Origin: Blattamonas nauphoetae
Lineage: Eukaryota > Preaxostyla > Oxymonadida
Direction of reading: 5' to 3'
Assembly: GCA_033064195.1 (NCBI GenBank)
Contig: JARBJD010000142.1
Location: 116,263 to 180,262, forward strand
Length of the DNA: 64,000 bases
How positions within the stretch are numbered: position 1 is the first letter of the stretch; each line of letters begins with the position of its first letter. The notes under the pieces were generated by a model, which ran no database searches, was not told the DNA's origin, and saw nothing but the letters and a program-made list of their open reading frames with translations. Both the position numbers and the translations under genes were made by a program. Of this stretch, positions 45,733-57,159 are shown one piece after another.

Positions 45733-47193
45733 TCTCGTTCCAACTTCTTTTTCTCTGTTCTGCTATTTGTTTTCTGTTTGTTTTTCTGTTGGATGCAATG
45801 TTGCCACTTTCCCAAAGCTTTCATTTCGACATTGTTTTCGTGCGATCATGTCCTTGGATCTTCAATCCAAAGTTGCCAAATTGTGATTGGGTTTCACAGA
45901 AATCTGTCTACACCTTGGAATAGTCGAAACAGATGGCGTCGATGAACTGGTTGATCAAGCCAACCTTTGTTCTTTCTCCGACAAACATAACCCTAATCTG
46001 CTCAACCTATTCTATTTTCCCACTTCCACTCTCATTGACGCACTAATCGATACTGACTATCTGTATTACGCCTTCAATTCCTCCCATTTGACTTCTATTT
46101 CGATTCGTCCTTTATCTTAGTTTTTCAAAACAACTGTCATTTCCTCTGACATTTTTTGCTCTTAATTCATCATTTCCTTCATTTCATATCGTTTCGGTCA
46201 TTTTCTTGTCTGTCTCTCTCTCACGTTCTCACCCTCTTTTCCATCAGGAAATCACGAATCTGATATTCTCTCTGTTGAATGAATGAACTAACTTCTCTTT
46301 CCGATAAATCCGTTGTTTCTATATCTTCTGTTTGTGGCAAAAATACTGTGGCCAATACTGCTCTTTCTCAGGAGATTTGGACAGACTCTCTCTCATCGCG
46401 CCTTGAGCAGTTTAAAAGCGGGGAAGATGCTCTTTCTTGGACAGTGTGTTGATTGCCCCCTTTTTTTTCTTTTTCATTCCGATGTTGATGGAGTGGTTTG
46501 TTGAAGCGGCGGTTGGAATCGCACAGTGCAGAAAAGACTGTCCTTCTGCTCGGCCTCTGACCTCAAACAACATCCAAATCAGTAGTATAGTAGACGATTT
46601 GGGAACCAGATTGAAATAGTCGTTGAAATTAGAAACGAAAAGTCAATTCCGATTGACCATTTCTAAATCTTGTATTAAAAGGAATTTGGGACATTTCAAT
46701 GATGCCAATATTTGACCTAAATTCCAAAAATATGTCCAATATTTCGACCTCATTTTAAGCGTCAATTTTGGAAGCAACTTTTGTCATAATCCAAAAATGT
46801 TGTCACTTTTTCGATGTTTTTCACTTTTGAACTCGAACACAGTGAATCCAACTTGAGAACCACTTCGAAAAAATCGAAAAAATTCTAAAATGTCGGGGAC
46901 GATGTGAGTCGTCGATCAAAACAATCCTGATGAAAATCGGTTGAGAATTCGTGGAGCTACGTACCGAACAGTGGTCGAAAAAGTGACCAAAAGTCGATTT
47001 TCAGAACTTGCTTAAAACTGCTGCTATATGGCTCAAACACACCTCAAACACCTTCTAAAATTACAAAATCGATTTCAGAAGGTGAAATTCGCGATAAAAA
47101 CACTTTTGGAATTTTTGGTTAGATCAAGGCCGGATCGGGATTTTTCTTGATCAAGCCACATTCCATTTTCGAGTTTCTCCGAATTTTAAAAAA
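45733..47193. other. Long non-coding stretch
   Basis: About 1.5 kb with only short, low-quality frames, for example one at 45,887-46,120. From 46.6 kb onward it is A/T-rich. No RNA gene or element ends recognised. Confidence 0.35.
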
Positions 47194-47960
47194 ATGTATG
47201 CGCTTTCAGCACTTCACTTTTTAGGATCACTTTTGCCTCCTATTTGCGTTTTTACACTTCATTTCGCTCGGAGTCGCCTTTTGGTGACACTTTTCAACCT
47301 CACTTTTCACGTCATCTTTCACCACTTTTTCGTCAGTTTTCGTTTTTACGTTAGATTTTTCAAAATCTTCACATTTGCGTCCTTCCGACGCTTTTCCTAG
47401 GTTCCCGATCACCTCACCTTCATAGTCCTCTTTTTTTGAACGCACCTTTTTTGCACCACATTTTCACCAACTTTTCACTCATATCGATTTTTGCCCCGAT
47501 TTTCTCACATCACATCTTCTTTCTCACCTTTCGAGGAGGGAGTACTGAATTTTCGCGACACTTTTAACGACTAGTTTTTTCATAATGTTGGTTTTATGTG
47601 TTTTTCCATCATACCGTTTGTCTAAGCTTAAACAACTTCAACACCTTTCATCTCTCATTTCACTTTCCACGTTTCACATTTCAGGTATTCAACTCTCCTC
47701 TTCATTCCCCTCATTTTACAACCCATTTTTCAGTCATTCACACTTCACGAGCACATCACAATACTTCATTTTTCGTCGACTTTTTCTCTTAATTAGACCA
47801 AATGAAGGTGAATGAAGCTAAAATGAAGTGGGCAAGTATGATAGTGAATGGTGAAATGGAAATAGTGAAAATGGTGGGTAAGTATTGAGATTTACGAACG
47901 TGTTCAGACAAATTTCACAAAATTAGAGTACTAAAATGTAAATGAAGTGAGAATGAAACG
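47194..47960. other. Pyrimidine-rich tract with strand-asymmetry switch near 47.8 kb
   Basis: From about 47.2 to 47.8 kb the plus strand is strongly T/C-rich, with recurring TTTTCAC and CACTTC motifs. From about 47.8 kb it turns A/G-rich with the complementary motifs GTGAAA and GAAGTG. The switch is abrupt, near 47,800-47,815. No gene is supported in either half. Confidence 0.45.
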
Positions 47961-48715
47961 ATAAGGTGAAGTGACGTACCAGATCTGCACGATCTTGATC
48001 CTTTGCGTTCCGTTGGTACACCACTTCACCTTATGAACGGGTTCGTCAAAATTTCACAAACAAAGAGAAAAAAAGAGTGAGTGAAGTGAAAAGTAAACGA
48101 TAAAACAAAATCTCGTACCAGATCTGAACGATCATTGTTTTTCGCATTTCGTTGGTACACCACTTCACTTTATGAACGCGTTCGTCAAAAATGTTTCTAA
48201 TTAGAGTAAAAGTGTGAAGTGAAACAATGTTAGCAATGATAAGGTGAAATGACGTACCAGATCTCTCCAGTCATTGTTTTTCTCACTTCGTTGGTACACC
48301 ACTTCACCTTATGAACGCGTTCATCAAAATTTCAGAAAACAAGAGTAAAAAACAATGATTGAAGTGAAAACTAAACGATAAAACACATTCATGTACCAGA
48401 TCTCACCGATCATTTCAGATTGAATCTCGTTGGTACACCAGTGTGTTTTATGAAAGATTAGAGCAAAAATGTCAATAAAGAGATCAAAATTGTGAAGTGA
48501 AACAAGGTTTGAAGTGATAAAACACATTCATGTACCAGATCTTACAGTTCATTTTTATCTTGACGATCAAACATTTTTAGTTCTGTGTTCCACTTTGTTT
48601 TGGTCAAAAAAGAGAATTGAAATCAAATAGTTGTGAAATGAAACGATAAGGTGAAGTGGTGTACCTGATCTGGATGATCACTTCAGATCGCGTTTTGTTG
48701 GTACACCGTTGTGTT
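47961..48715. repeat. Tandem array of about 140-bp units, each an imperfect hairpin
   Basis: At least six units start near 47961, 48101, 48239, 48376, 48518 and 48647. The clearest units have a left arm like ATAAGGTGAAGTGACGTACC, a loop of about 35 nt that often begins AGATCT, and a right arm like GGTACACCACTTCACCTTAT. Arms pair at about 18 of 20 positions in the first unit. In the 48,376 unit both arms change together (ATAAAACACA on the left, TGTGTTTTAT on the right), so pairing is partly kept. Decayed units seem to continue to about 49,300. There is no coding potential. Confidence 0.65.
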
Positions 48716-50186
48716 TTAGAAAAAATGAAGAGCACAAATCGAAGAGTAGTGAAGTGTAAAAGGTGAAATGAAAGTTGAATGAAAGTAAAACAAAGTGGTG
48801 TACCAACGCATACAATTTTATCGATGAATCACGAAGTTTTTTGAGCAAAGATGAGGATCAAAATTTTGTTCACGTCATTTTAAATTTTAATTTTGTAAAA
48901 AGTGAGAGACAATGAAAAAACTGACAATGAAGTGAAAATGAGAGGATAAAGTGAAGTGTTGTACCAGAAAGAGAATGTCAAAAGTGAAGTGAAAATTCTG
49001 GTACGTCATTGTGTCTTATAAAGAGATAATACAAAAAGAGAGCAAACCTGTTTCAAATATTCAGTGAACAGCACTTTCTGGTCATAAGACGCAATAGTGT
49101 ACCTGAGTTTGATGATCACACAGATCGAGTACATGAAGATGTTTTATGAAAAGATGAATAAAAAAGAAGAGAATACCTGTTTGGTAAATCACGAGAGACA
49201 TACTTTTAAGCGATAAAACGCATCTGTGTACCTGATCTTCAGGTCCACTTTCGGTTTGATCGGCGTTGGTACATAAGTAAGTTTTAGGAAAGAATGAATT
49301 CAAAAATGGAGCAAACCTGTTCAAAACAAGTCGGGAATGAAACCACCGTTCATAAAACAATGTGATGTACCTAAATGAGAGGAGAAGAAAAAAGTCGATG
49401 ATCGAGAACAAGAATGAGATGTCAAAAAAGAAAAGAGAACAAATGAGAAAGTAGAAAGTGAAACACACCTAAATCAAACGGTAAAGAGTCGTCAGGAACG
49501 AGATGAGAGGATCAAACCATTGAGGCTAAAGATCGATGTGTCCACAAATACTTAGGTAGCTAACTGGCCCGCTAAAATTGAATCGGAAATATGTATGTCA
49601 TTTTCCTTCGGTATTCTCTTTGATTTTCATCAGATCATCTTATACAAAAAGTTAAAAACGTATGTACCACGCATCACTTTTCTCGCTATGTACTTTCTTT
49701 TCTTTCAGGCAAATTCAATATCTTGTGTAACACATCGGTTTCAGAAAGTATGAATTTTTCATGAGTTTCCTAGACATCCATCACATTGAACTCAGCTTTC
49801 ACGTTCACGCGACTTTTGGTTTGTATCATTTTTCTCGGATTAAAATTCATATCACATAGGCTTCTAGACTCTCCAAGTGAATGTGTTCTCTTTTCTTTAC
49901 CGTTTTGATTGACTACTTTTGAAGTGTTCTGGTTCTACGAAATTTACACATTGATCTTTTGATAGAGAGGTGATAACGTTTCACTGTTTTTTGATTGAAT
50001 ACTGTTATTGATAATTATCGTGAAAAAGATTTCAAAACTAACTTTTCTTCTACTCTTCATTTCACCTGGTGTCTCTGGAAAGAAGGCGGCTTTTCATCAA
50101 ATTTAGAGAAACAAAAAATCGAATGATTGGAAATCTTTGAACAAAAGTGAACAAACTAACCATCCCGCGCATCGCTCTGATTTAAG
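48716..50186. other. A/G-rich non-coding stretch with decayed repeat units
   Basis: Traces of the hairpin repeats (GTACC and TTTTATGAAAAGATGAA motifs) continue to about 49.4 kb. After that the DNA is ordinary A/T-rich spacer. One minus-strand frame at 49,082-49,468 is a by-product of the repeats. No gene is supported. Confidence 0.4.
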
Positions 50187-50800
50187 CTATCGTCCAAAGG
50201 GATGAACGACGGCGAATTGCTCGGTCGGAACGGTGTTTAGTGACACAATCAGTGCTTCGATTGTGTCGTGCGCTGATTTTGAGGTTTCAACGCGGATTTG
50301 ATCAACATCATTAGTTTCCTCCATGCTTAGAAATTCTTGATAGTGTTCCTTCGTCGTCATTGTGAAATTGACTCCCACCACCAATAGAGATACAAGGTCG
50401 CGTTGTCCATCGAAATTACATTCATCCAACCCTTTGTCGATGAGGATACGTATTTGTAGAAGAGTTCGAGACTGGATTCGATAGAGCGAATGTGGAATAA
50501 CATTTTGAAGAGCGAAAAACACTCGGCAGAGAGATACCGAATGTACTTACACAGTTGCGGCAGAGTACGCCTTGGACCTCCGCATCCCAACAAAGCTCGC
50601 ACAGCATCTGAAGAGCTGTACCAGCTTAACGCTTAAGTATGGTTGAGGATTGATTCCGAGCACGAAGGAGAGTTTTCGAATGAGCTGTGAAAACAATATC
50701 AGGAAAAGAAATGGTGGCAAACATCAGAATCGAGAGTTGGCGTTGTTCTTCCCATTGTTGTAGATCTTCCACCCATTCTTCATTTACGCAAACGAAATGT
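50187..50800 (-). CDS. 3' part of a host gene, function unknown
   Basis: On the minus strand, protein-like sequence with host-type splicing reads towards the stop at 50187. A 29-nt intron (GTAAGTACATT...TGCCGAG) joins ...SKAYSAATV to FFALQNVIPHSLYRIQS, ending VPTEQFAVVHPFGR. Upstream segments include NEEWVEDLQQWEEQRQLSILMF. The protein is leucine-rich and helical like the other unnamed families here. The reading is lost near 50.8 kb, where Polinton sequence begins, so the 5' part is missing. Either the Polinton landed in this gene or the gene was already a fragment. Confidence 0.45.
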
Positions 50801-50940
50801 CAGAATTGTGCATAATGAGGCAAATTTCTTGATGTGAAGTGATGATTGAAATAGAGGAAAGTCAAATCAATGACGAAAAAAAGTTGATATGGTTTGTTCA
50901 GTGGAGAATTTTTACTCCCATAAAAAGTCAACAAACAAAA

Positions 50941-51822
50941 ATGAATCGACAAAAATACAATTCACAAATGATTGAGAAAATGATTGATCATAATCTCTCA
51001 ACAACCAACGAGAATACAGCAGTGATTGACTCACTACAGAAGACAACAGAAGCACACAAGAATGCGATATCTTCAATTCAGAAAGTGGTGAGCACAAATG
51101 GATCGATCACGACACCAACAATTGGAGGATTGATCAATGTGAATGGAGCGAAGTGGAACATATCAGAGGGATCACTTCCGAAGTATCCTGGAACATATCC
51201 TGCATCGACATTCTCTTCTGGAATTTCAATATCACAATCACTAGCAGAAACTTCTGGAATTCAGTTCAATGGTGATGGTATTATTATGTGGTCTCCCTGT
51301 GACAAACCAGCTTTGTATTACTACGATGAGGACACAGGTTCAGGAGTGTTTTCAATATCCACAACAGGAAGTTTTTCTCAACTGTCAGACAGAAGAGTGA
51401 AAAGAAATATTGAACCGTACCCCGATGTTCTTGAACAACTGAATAAAGTGGAAATCGTGCAGTATCAGTTCAACACATTCGACTCGAAGATTAACAAAGT
51501 GACAAAGCAAATTGAAAATGAGACAGATGAAGAACACTTGAAGAACTGGAAAGAGAAATGTGAATGCTTGAAGAAGGAAAGTGAGAAGAAACACATTGGA
51601 GTGATTGCACAACAGATCCAAGAAATCTTTCCTGAAGTTGTGAATGATTCCAATCCAGATTGTCTTCAAGTTGATTATGCAGAACTCTCCTGTTTTTGTA
51701 TCAAAGCCATTCAGGAATTATGTTCAATTGTCGGACAACAACAGACGGTCATCAATGAACTAATCCAAAAATATAATTCCCTGATCGAAACAATGACTAG
51801 TACCATGACTCCGTCATCATAG
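50941..51822 (+). CDS. Polinton fossil: protein with C-terminal S74-type intramolecular chaperone domain
   Basis: The N-terminal half has a coiled-coil-like start, then Gly/Ser-rich beta sequence with an ISQS and GSGVFSISTTGSF pattern. The C-terminal part carries the S74 signature: SDRRVKRNI, a YQFN segment and GVIAQQIQEIFPEVV. In phage and virus tail-spike or fibre proteins this domain assists trimer folding and then cuts itself off. A surface fibre-like role is inferred. The frame looks whole. Confidence 0.75.
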   Translation: MNRQKYNSQMIEKMIDHNLSTTNENTAVIDSLQKTTEAHKNAISSIQKVVSTNGSITTPTIGGLINVNGAKWNISEGSLPKYPGTYPASTFSSGISISQSLAETSGIQFNGDGIIMWSPCDKPALYYYDEDTGSGVFSISTTGSFSQLSDRRVKRNIEPYPDVLEQLNKVEIVQYQFNTFDSKINKVTKQIENETDEEHLKNWKEKCECLKKESEKKHIGVIAQQIQEIFPEVVNDSNPDCLQVDYAELSCFCIKAIQELCSIVGQQQTVINELIQKYNSLIETMTSTMTPSS

Positions 51823-51834
51823 AAATGCGAAGCA

Positions 51835-52245
51835 TTAATACTCCAACATGAGATCAACCAGAAATTCAAAATACTCTTTGATTATTTTTCCATTGATTGT
51901 CTCTGATGTTTCCATCTCGATTGACTCACCAGAACTGTCTTTGAACCAGATCTTCACAATTGATTGTCGAGTGCTTAATTCCCACTTCTTTCGCTTCGCA
52001 ATCTGTTCGTTGCAGAAAGCAACATATGAGTCATTGAATGCATCAGTCTGGATCCAATCACCGTGGATTGTGATGTGCTGAGGAATGTCTTTTGAGATGA
52101 TAGTTGAGTTCCCATTAATCTCTTCCCTCACATGGATGAGTTTGCAGTCAAGAAAGTGAACATATTTTTGGTTTCTAGAATTGGTAAAATCAGGAGGGAG
52201 TTGAGCAGTGTGAGAATTCTGAATTGAGAAATAACGTTTGACCAT
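51835..52245 (-). CDS. Polinton fossil: small protein of unknown function
   Basis: A 136-residue frame (MVKRYFSIQN) on the minus strand directly downstream of the capsid-like gene. The sequence is mixed alpha/beta with no recognised domain. The position fits a minor structural protein, but this is not shown. Confidence 0.5.
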   Translation of the reverse strand: MVKRYFSIQNSHTAQLPPDFTNSRNQKYVHFLDCKLIHVREEINGNSTIISKDIPQHITIHGDWIQTDAFNDSYVAFCNEQIAKRKKWELSTRQSIVKIWFKDSSGESIEMETSETINGKIIKEYFEFLVDLMLEY

Positions 52246-53516
52246 TTGTGATTTCTACAAAAATAAAATATCACATTTGATTCTAAATATCCTCTCTTCA
52301 CTTCTTCATAGGCTTCTTGGAGTCGACGATCAATGACATATCGCACTCGTGGTTGTCCATTCTCAATCCAGAACAGCCAATATGTAGCTTGATGTAATGC
52401 CAAAATGGGTGGAGGAGGACCTTCTGGAGTTGATGTGAAATATGGATCAAGTTCTCCCTGATTGATTGGTGATCCTCTGTAGACGATATTCACTGATTCT
52501 GCTGTTGAGATACCTTCTTCACCACCAGCGATTTCACTTCGATCTGTTGGAACCATGAATGTGAATGAAGTTGCATCCGTTACTGCTCTAGTTCTCTTAA
52601 ACGACCCTCCATTGTGGCTAGCAATACGTGACATACAAATTGAATTTTCAAACTCTTCCGTTGCGGAACAACCAATGAAGTCACCATTCACCATCATCAT
52701 TTGATAGAACTCAGGTGATATCGTTGACATTGGGAAATTGGGAAAGTTGGATCCAAGCATTTCGAATAAGCCAACATAATGAGGATTTCTGAAGACTGTA
52801 CATTCATTTGGTCTTTCAGGGAATAAGCACATTAGATTCATAAGATTGTTGAGTTTGATGCTGATGTTTGATCTCACTCCCATTGCAGTCGCTTGTGATT
52901 GAAATGACTGTGTGTCAATTCTTTCTGCTTTCAGGAGATAAACAGTTTTGGAATATGTGTTGAAGAGGGATTGTTTCGTTGCATCAGTGATTTGATATCC
53001 GTAGCAAACTGATGTGACTTTATCCACTGATGAAGACCAGACAGTTGAAGTGGATACCTTCGTTCTAACCTCATTAACAGTTGTGGCTGTATGATGAGCA
53101 GTTTGATCGTATTGAATCACTGGATTTCCAATTTGGGTAAATTCTTGTGTCAGAGTGGAGTATTCATTCTCACCCAGTTGATGCATTCCATCTTGATCAA
53201 CTATAGTAGTAATATTTTTGTCTGGAAATAGATCTCTGACCACCTCAAGTGTTTTTCGAACAACAGTTGAAACTCGAACGGGACAATACACAAGTGAATC
53301 TGTTGTCAAGTGAAATCTCAAACGTAAATTGCCAAAGATGGAATTAGGATACTGATCAAAGGTACTCAATGGGAGGAGGTTCACAAATGGAATAACCAGT
53401 GGAATTGTCGCGGTGAAAGGTGCTTTGTTTCCATTGAGTGTTGGAACAAAATAGAATCCACACACGCTTGGATCCATTCTCTGAACATTTTCAAAAAGAC
53501 TGTAGCAATGCTTCAT
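52246..53516 (-). CDS. Polinton fossil: large capsid-like protein
   Basis: A long minus-strand frame of over 400 residues starts MKHCYSLFENV. It is beta-rich with repeated FxxxP and SxNIVYRGSPINQGELDPYF-type segments, as expected for a jelly-roll structural protein, and sits where the major capsid gene of Polintons usually lies. The second copy at 54.0-55.8 kb shares its pattern. The identification rests on context and composition. The frame looks whole; its exact 3' end is uncertain. Confidence 0.55.
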
Positions 53517-54016
53517 GTTGTTTTCTCTTCAAAAGACTTGAAAGTGTGATACAGAAATGATTCGTGAACATGATTATTCTGTAGTGAATTGTCAATGATG
53601 TTTCCTTTACTGTCGACGAGTCTCATGTCTCGAATTGCATCTGATGATGATTTATATCCGTAGAACATTCCATATTGTCAATCATCCCAAATTTGGCTCC
53701 ATCAGATGGCTGGTAAAAGGAACAGTAACGTTAGATCGATTCGCAGATGACTCTTCGCAAACTCAGTCACATCACCATCATAGCACAATGGAACTTCAAT
53801 CTCATCTCCGATTCTGCATGGCATGGGAGGATTTGTTGGATGTACTTCTTGGATGGAGTAGATGTGAGGTTCTGAATCCCATTGTTTCGGCATGTGTGAT
53901 TGCACTTCAATTTGCTCAATTAATGTCGATGTTGGTTTGGATTGATTTGATCTGATACTTCTCATTTATGAGAAAAGAAAAATACAATATCAATAATTTC
54001 TTTTCCTGTTTTGTCT

Positions 54017-55829
54017 CTACATGATTCCCAAATCTTTGTGCAATGCTTTCAATGTGTGATTAGGATAGTACTCAACTTTTGGTTCACCATTGCTGTATCG
54101 TAGTACCCACCATGTGGTTGCAGTGGTTGCTAGAATCGGTGCTGGAGGATGAGTAAATGTTGTCATATCACCTCCACTTTGACTTGGGTTGTAAACATTG
54201 TAGTATGTGTCAAGATTACCCTGATAGATTGGATGCGATCTCAAAGTGACCGCAGTGTTTCCTTTTGAACTGATGGAATCATTGCAGTTCGTTGGACATC
54301 CACTACGTTGAGTTGGGAAGCACAGAAGGAAGTCAGTATTGTCATGAACTGGACGAACTCGTGTCATTGTTTCATTTGGATATGTTCCGTCACCAGTGAG
54401 TTTCTCTTCAAGTGATCGCTCAAATCATCAGGAACAGCTAGGTATGAATCGAGATTGAGAGTCGATAATGCGAACTGATAGAAGCGAGCTCAATAGTTGT
54501 CGTTGGTTGTTCTGGATAATACCTGTTTTGTAAAGTCCTTGGATGTTCTTCTGCATTGGATTGTGGAAGCAAGTGACTTCATTGTCGAAGTGACGGAGAA
54601 GCATAATATCCTTGCATTCACAACAACCATTTGCTGAGTACAATCAATTCCTGTTGCCGTTGGTGTCTTCTGAAATGGATAGAATGAGATCTTTTCTGCT
54701 GGAATTGTTCCAGGACGATTCTGATACATCTCCATGAGTTTCTTTATCGCACCATCTTTCATTTTGTATCCAGCACTCATGCAATACACATCATCAATCC
54801 GATAGTTTGTGACGTTTAATGAGATGTATGATTCTGGTTCTGTTGTCACGGCATTGGCTGTTGAACAAACAATGTCTTTAGTAACGGTTGGTTGAAGAAA
54901 TGATTGGCCAATTTGAACGAAATTCTTTGTGCATGAGGTGACAAGGTTATTCAAGAAATAGGGACGATGTTGAATACAATTGAGAATTGCTGCTTTAATC
55001 GTTGGTGCTGCGCTGTTCAGATACGAGTGATGATAGTGTATCTTTCAAAGTAAGTTCAGGATTCACAGAACAACAAACAAACGCATCCTCATTCATGTAC
55101 ACTCAATTTCAAATCACCAAAGAGACATTTTGGATAGTCAGTCATTCAGAGAAAATGAGAAGATCTTCAAGATTGATTGACACGAATTGGCATCAATTGT
55201 GTCTTGAAACACCCTGTTCAGATGTTGTTGTAAAATCAGAAAGTGGAATATAGACACCAGCTACAGATTCATCATGCTCCATGCGTTTTCCAAGGTGTGT
55301 GACAATGTTTTCGATTCTCAATTGACTCTTCGGTTTTATCATATTGTAGATGTGAGACTCCATTGAGACATCATTGTTTGTTGTGCTGATGATTCTCTGA
55401 TTGTTGTGAAGAACAGTAAGGTCACGAAAGATTGATGCTGAATGCTTGAGTCCAACGAAATGACTATTCTCTCATTCATGTACGATCCAATTTTGCCAGC
55501 TGTAGTTTGCCAATTATTGAGTCTCAATGTCGCCGTCATAGTGAACGTAATGAAGGAATCATCGATTTGACATATGTCCTGATTACCAGTCAGTGGAATG
55601 ATTATCTCTTGTCCGTGTAGAAGCGTGCATTCTCTGATGGTTTCAATTCTTGAATCGAAGTACTGTGTGCCCCATCATTCATTAGGTAATTAATGAAATG
55701 TTCGGACCTGAGTTGTTGTTGAATTTGACCCATGTCATCTCTCGTGTATTCTATCCTTCCAGTGGTATTTCCAGTCAATGATGATGCTCCAGTTCTTTTG
55801 TTTGTCAGATGTGTTATATGCGAGTTCAT
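54017..55829 (-). pseudogene. Polinton fossil: broken second copy of the capsid-like gene
   Basis: Pieces on the minus strand mirror the intact neighbour in order. They include a start segment near 55.8 kb, a middle segment with a TQIGNP-like motif, and an end with IYQGNLDTYYNVY and PPAPILATTATTWWVLRYSNGEPKV. The copy is broken several times. Tandem duplication within the element is the simplest origin. Confidence 0.55.
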
Positions 55830-55852
55830 TTTAACAAAATAAAAAATTACAT

Positions 55853-56038
55853 TTATGCTTTAACTCTAGTTACTTTTTCTTTTGGTTTCTTCGCTTTTGG
55901 TTTCAGCTTTTCTTCCAGTTTCAGTATTTCTCCTCTGAGCTTGTTTGCAACTGATGTGTTTCCTTCATTCATTGCTTGCTCGTATTGTGCCATCTTCTCT
56001 GCATGGATTTGCTGATCCGATTTCACATCTGGTATCAT
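55853..56038 (-). CDS. Polinton fossil: small basic protein
   Basis: Sixty-one residues ending in a Lys-rich tail (EEKLKPKAKKPKEKVTRVKA), with a short helical core. It could be a DNA-binding virion protein; no family is recognised. Confidence 0.4.
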   Translation of the reverse strand: MIPDVKSDQQIHAEKMAQYEQAMNEGNTSVANKLRGEILKLEEKLKPKAKKPKEKVTRVKA

Positions 56039-56527
56039 TTCAATTCCTGTCTGCGCTACCTTCGAAATCAGTGGTCCAACAAAGGGGATGAGATTCAGAA
56101 ATGGAGCTCAACTCTGAGTATATTTTTGCCAACTGCTGCTAATTTTGATAACCAACCTGGTGCCATTTTAATAAAAGTAAAATATTCGAATACAGTGAAT
56201 GTTTATCCTTTGAATTGAATTTTGGAATTTGTGGCATATCATCATTGGAGTATCTCCATTTCGAGGTGGTTCATATTCAATCATCTGCGGTTTTGTTGAC
56301 GATTGATCGCTTTATTTTGTTGATAAACGTCCATCATTCCTCCTAATCCGTTGAGTATTCCTCCTGCTGTTTGTCCAAATTTACTGTTCGTTTGTGAGAG
56401 CAATCCACCACCAACTTGAAGGAATGTTGGAGCTAGAGGTTTGATGAATTGAAAGAATTGTTGCCGATATTTTTGAGTTTGTTGAAACTTCCTGGTGCCA
56501 TTTATAGAAAATAAAAATACAATTCAT

Positions 56528-57121
56528 TTATAATTTTAGCGAGGTTGCTTTCGTCAGAGAAATGCCATAATTGAGAATGGTGTTGTATGCTTCATTGAAG
56601 GCAATACTCATGTCTTTTCCACCAACAAGGATCTTGAAAATGGTTCTAAACACTGGGAGTTTATTCAGACATAGGCACTTGTCAGACAAATCATCCAGTT
56701 CGATCACCACATCATTAATCCCAGTGAGTGTAGCAATCAGTGCACATAAATCACTTTGGTTCGTGATCAGTTTCTTCGATGGTTCAATGAGATTATTCAA
56801 TAGTTTCTTTTCACAAGCGAATGCATTCTTGTGGGCGAGTAATAACTGATCTTTGAATGCCGAAATATTAGAAATATATTCTCGAAGTGGAATAGAACGA
56901 CTTTGAATGGGGGCTGATGGATATGTCTCTAGTGGTGGATCATAAACACCTGGAACATTCTCGAGTTCGACATTAGCGCTTTGTTCATTACGATCTTCGA
57001 GCTTAGATCTTCCAGAATTCGAACCTTTATTGTCGATGATGACATTGTTGGTGATTGATGTTGGGACTGAAGAAGAACTTGTGTGTTTCGTAAATTGACA
57101 ACTGAGAATTGGTTGCATCAC
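56528..57121 (-). CDS. Polinton fossil: unknown protein, 197 residues
   Basis: A minus-strand frame with a disordered Ser/Asn-rich N-terminal part and a helical second half (FKDQLLLAHKNAFACEKKLL). It lies between small unknown genes, and no domain is recognised. A short frame just downstream (56.28-56.51 kb) encodes a small Gly/Gln/Asn-rich protein. Confidence 0.5.
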   Translation of the reverse strand: MMQPILSCQFTKHTSSSSVPTSITNNVIIDNKGSNSGRSKLEDRNEQSANVELENVPGVYDPPLETYPSAPIQSRSIPLREYISNISAFKDQLLLAHKNAFACEKKLLNNLIEPSKKLITNQSDLCALIATLTGINDVVIELDDLSDKCLCLNKLPVFRTIFKILVGGKDMSIAFNEAYNTILNYGISLTKATSLKL

Positions 57122-57159
57122 TTTCTATAAAAATAAAAATATATATTAATGTTTTTATC

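Noticed and set aside
46313-46504. Short hydrophobic plus-strand frame resembling a membrane protein
   Set aside because: It is T-rich low-complexity sequence with no partner exon, and is not supported as a gene.
47961-49300. CRISPR array
   Set aside because: This is eukaryotic DNA, units are about 140 bp and palindromic over most of their length, and there are no unique spacers or cas genes.
49082-49468. 128-codon minus-strand frame, Phe/Leu-rich
   Set aside because: It is produced by A/G-rich repeat DNA read on the opposite strand and has no protein-like pattern.
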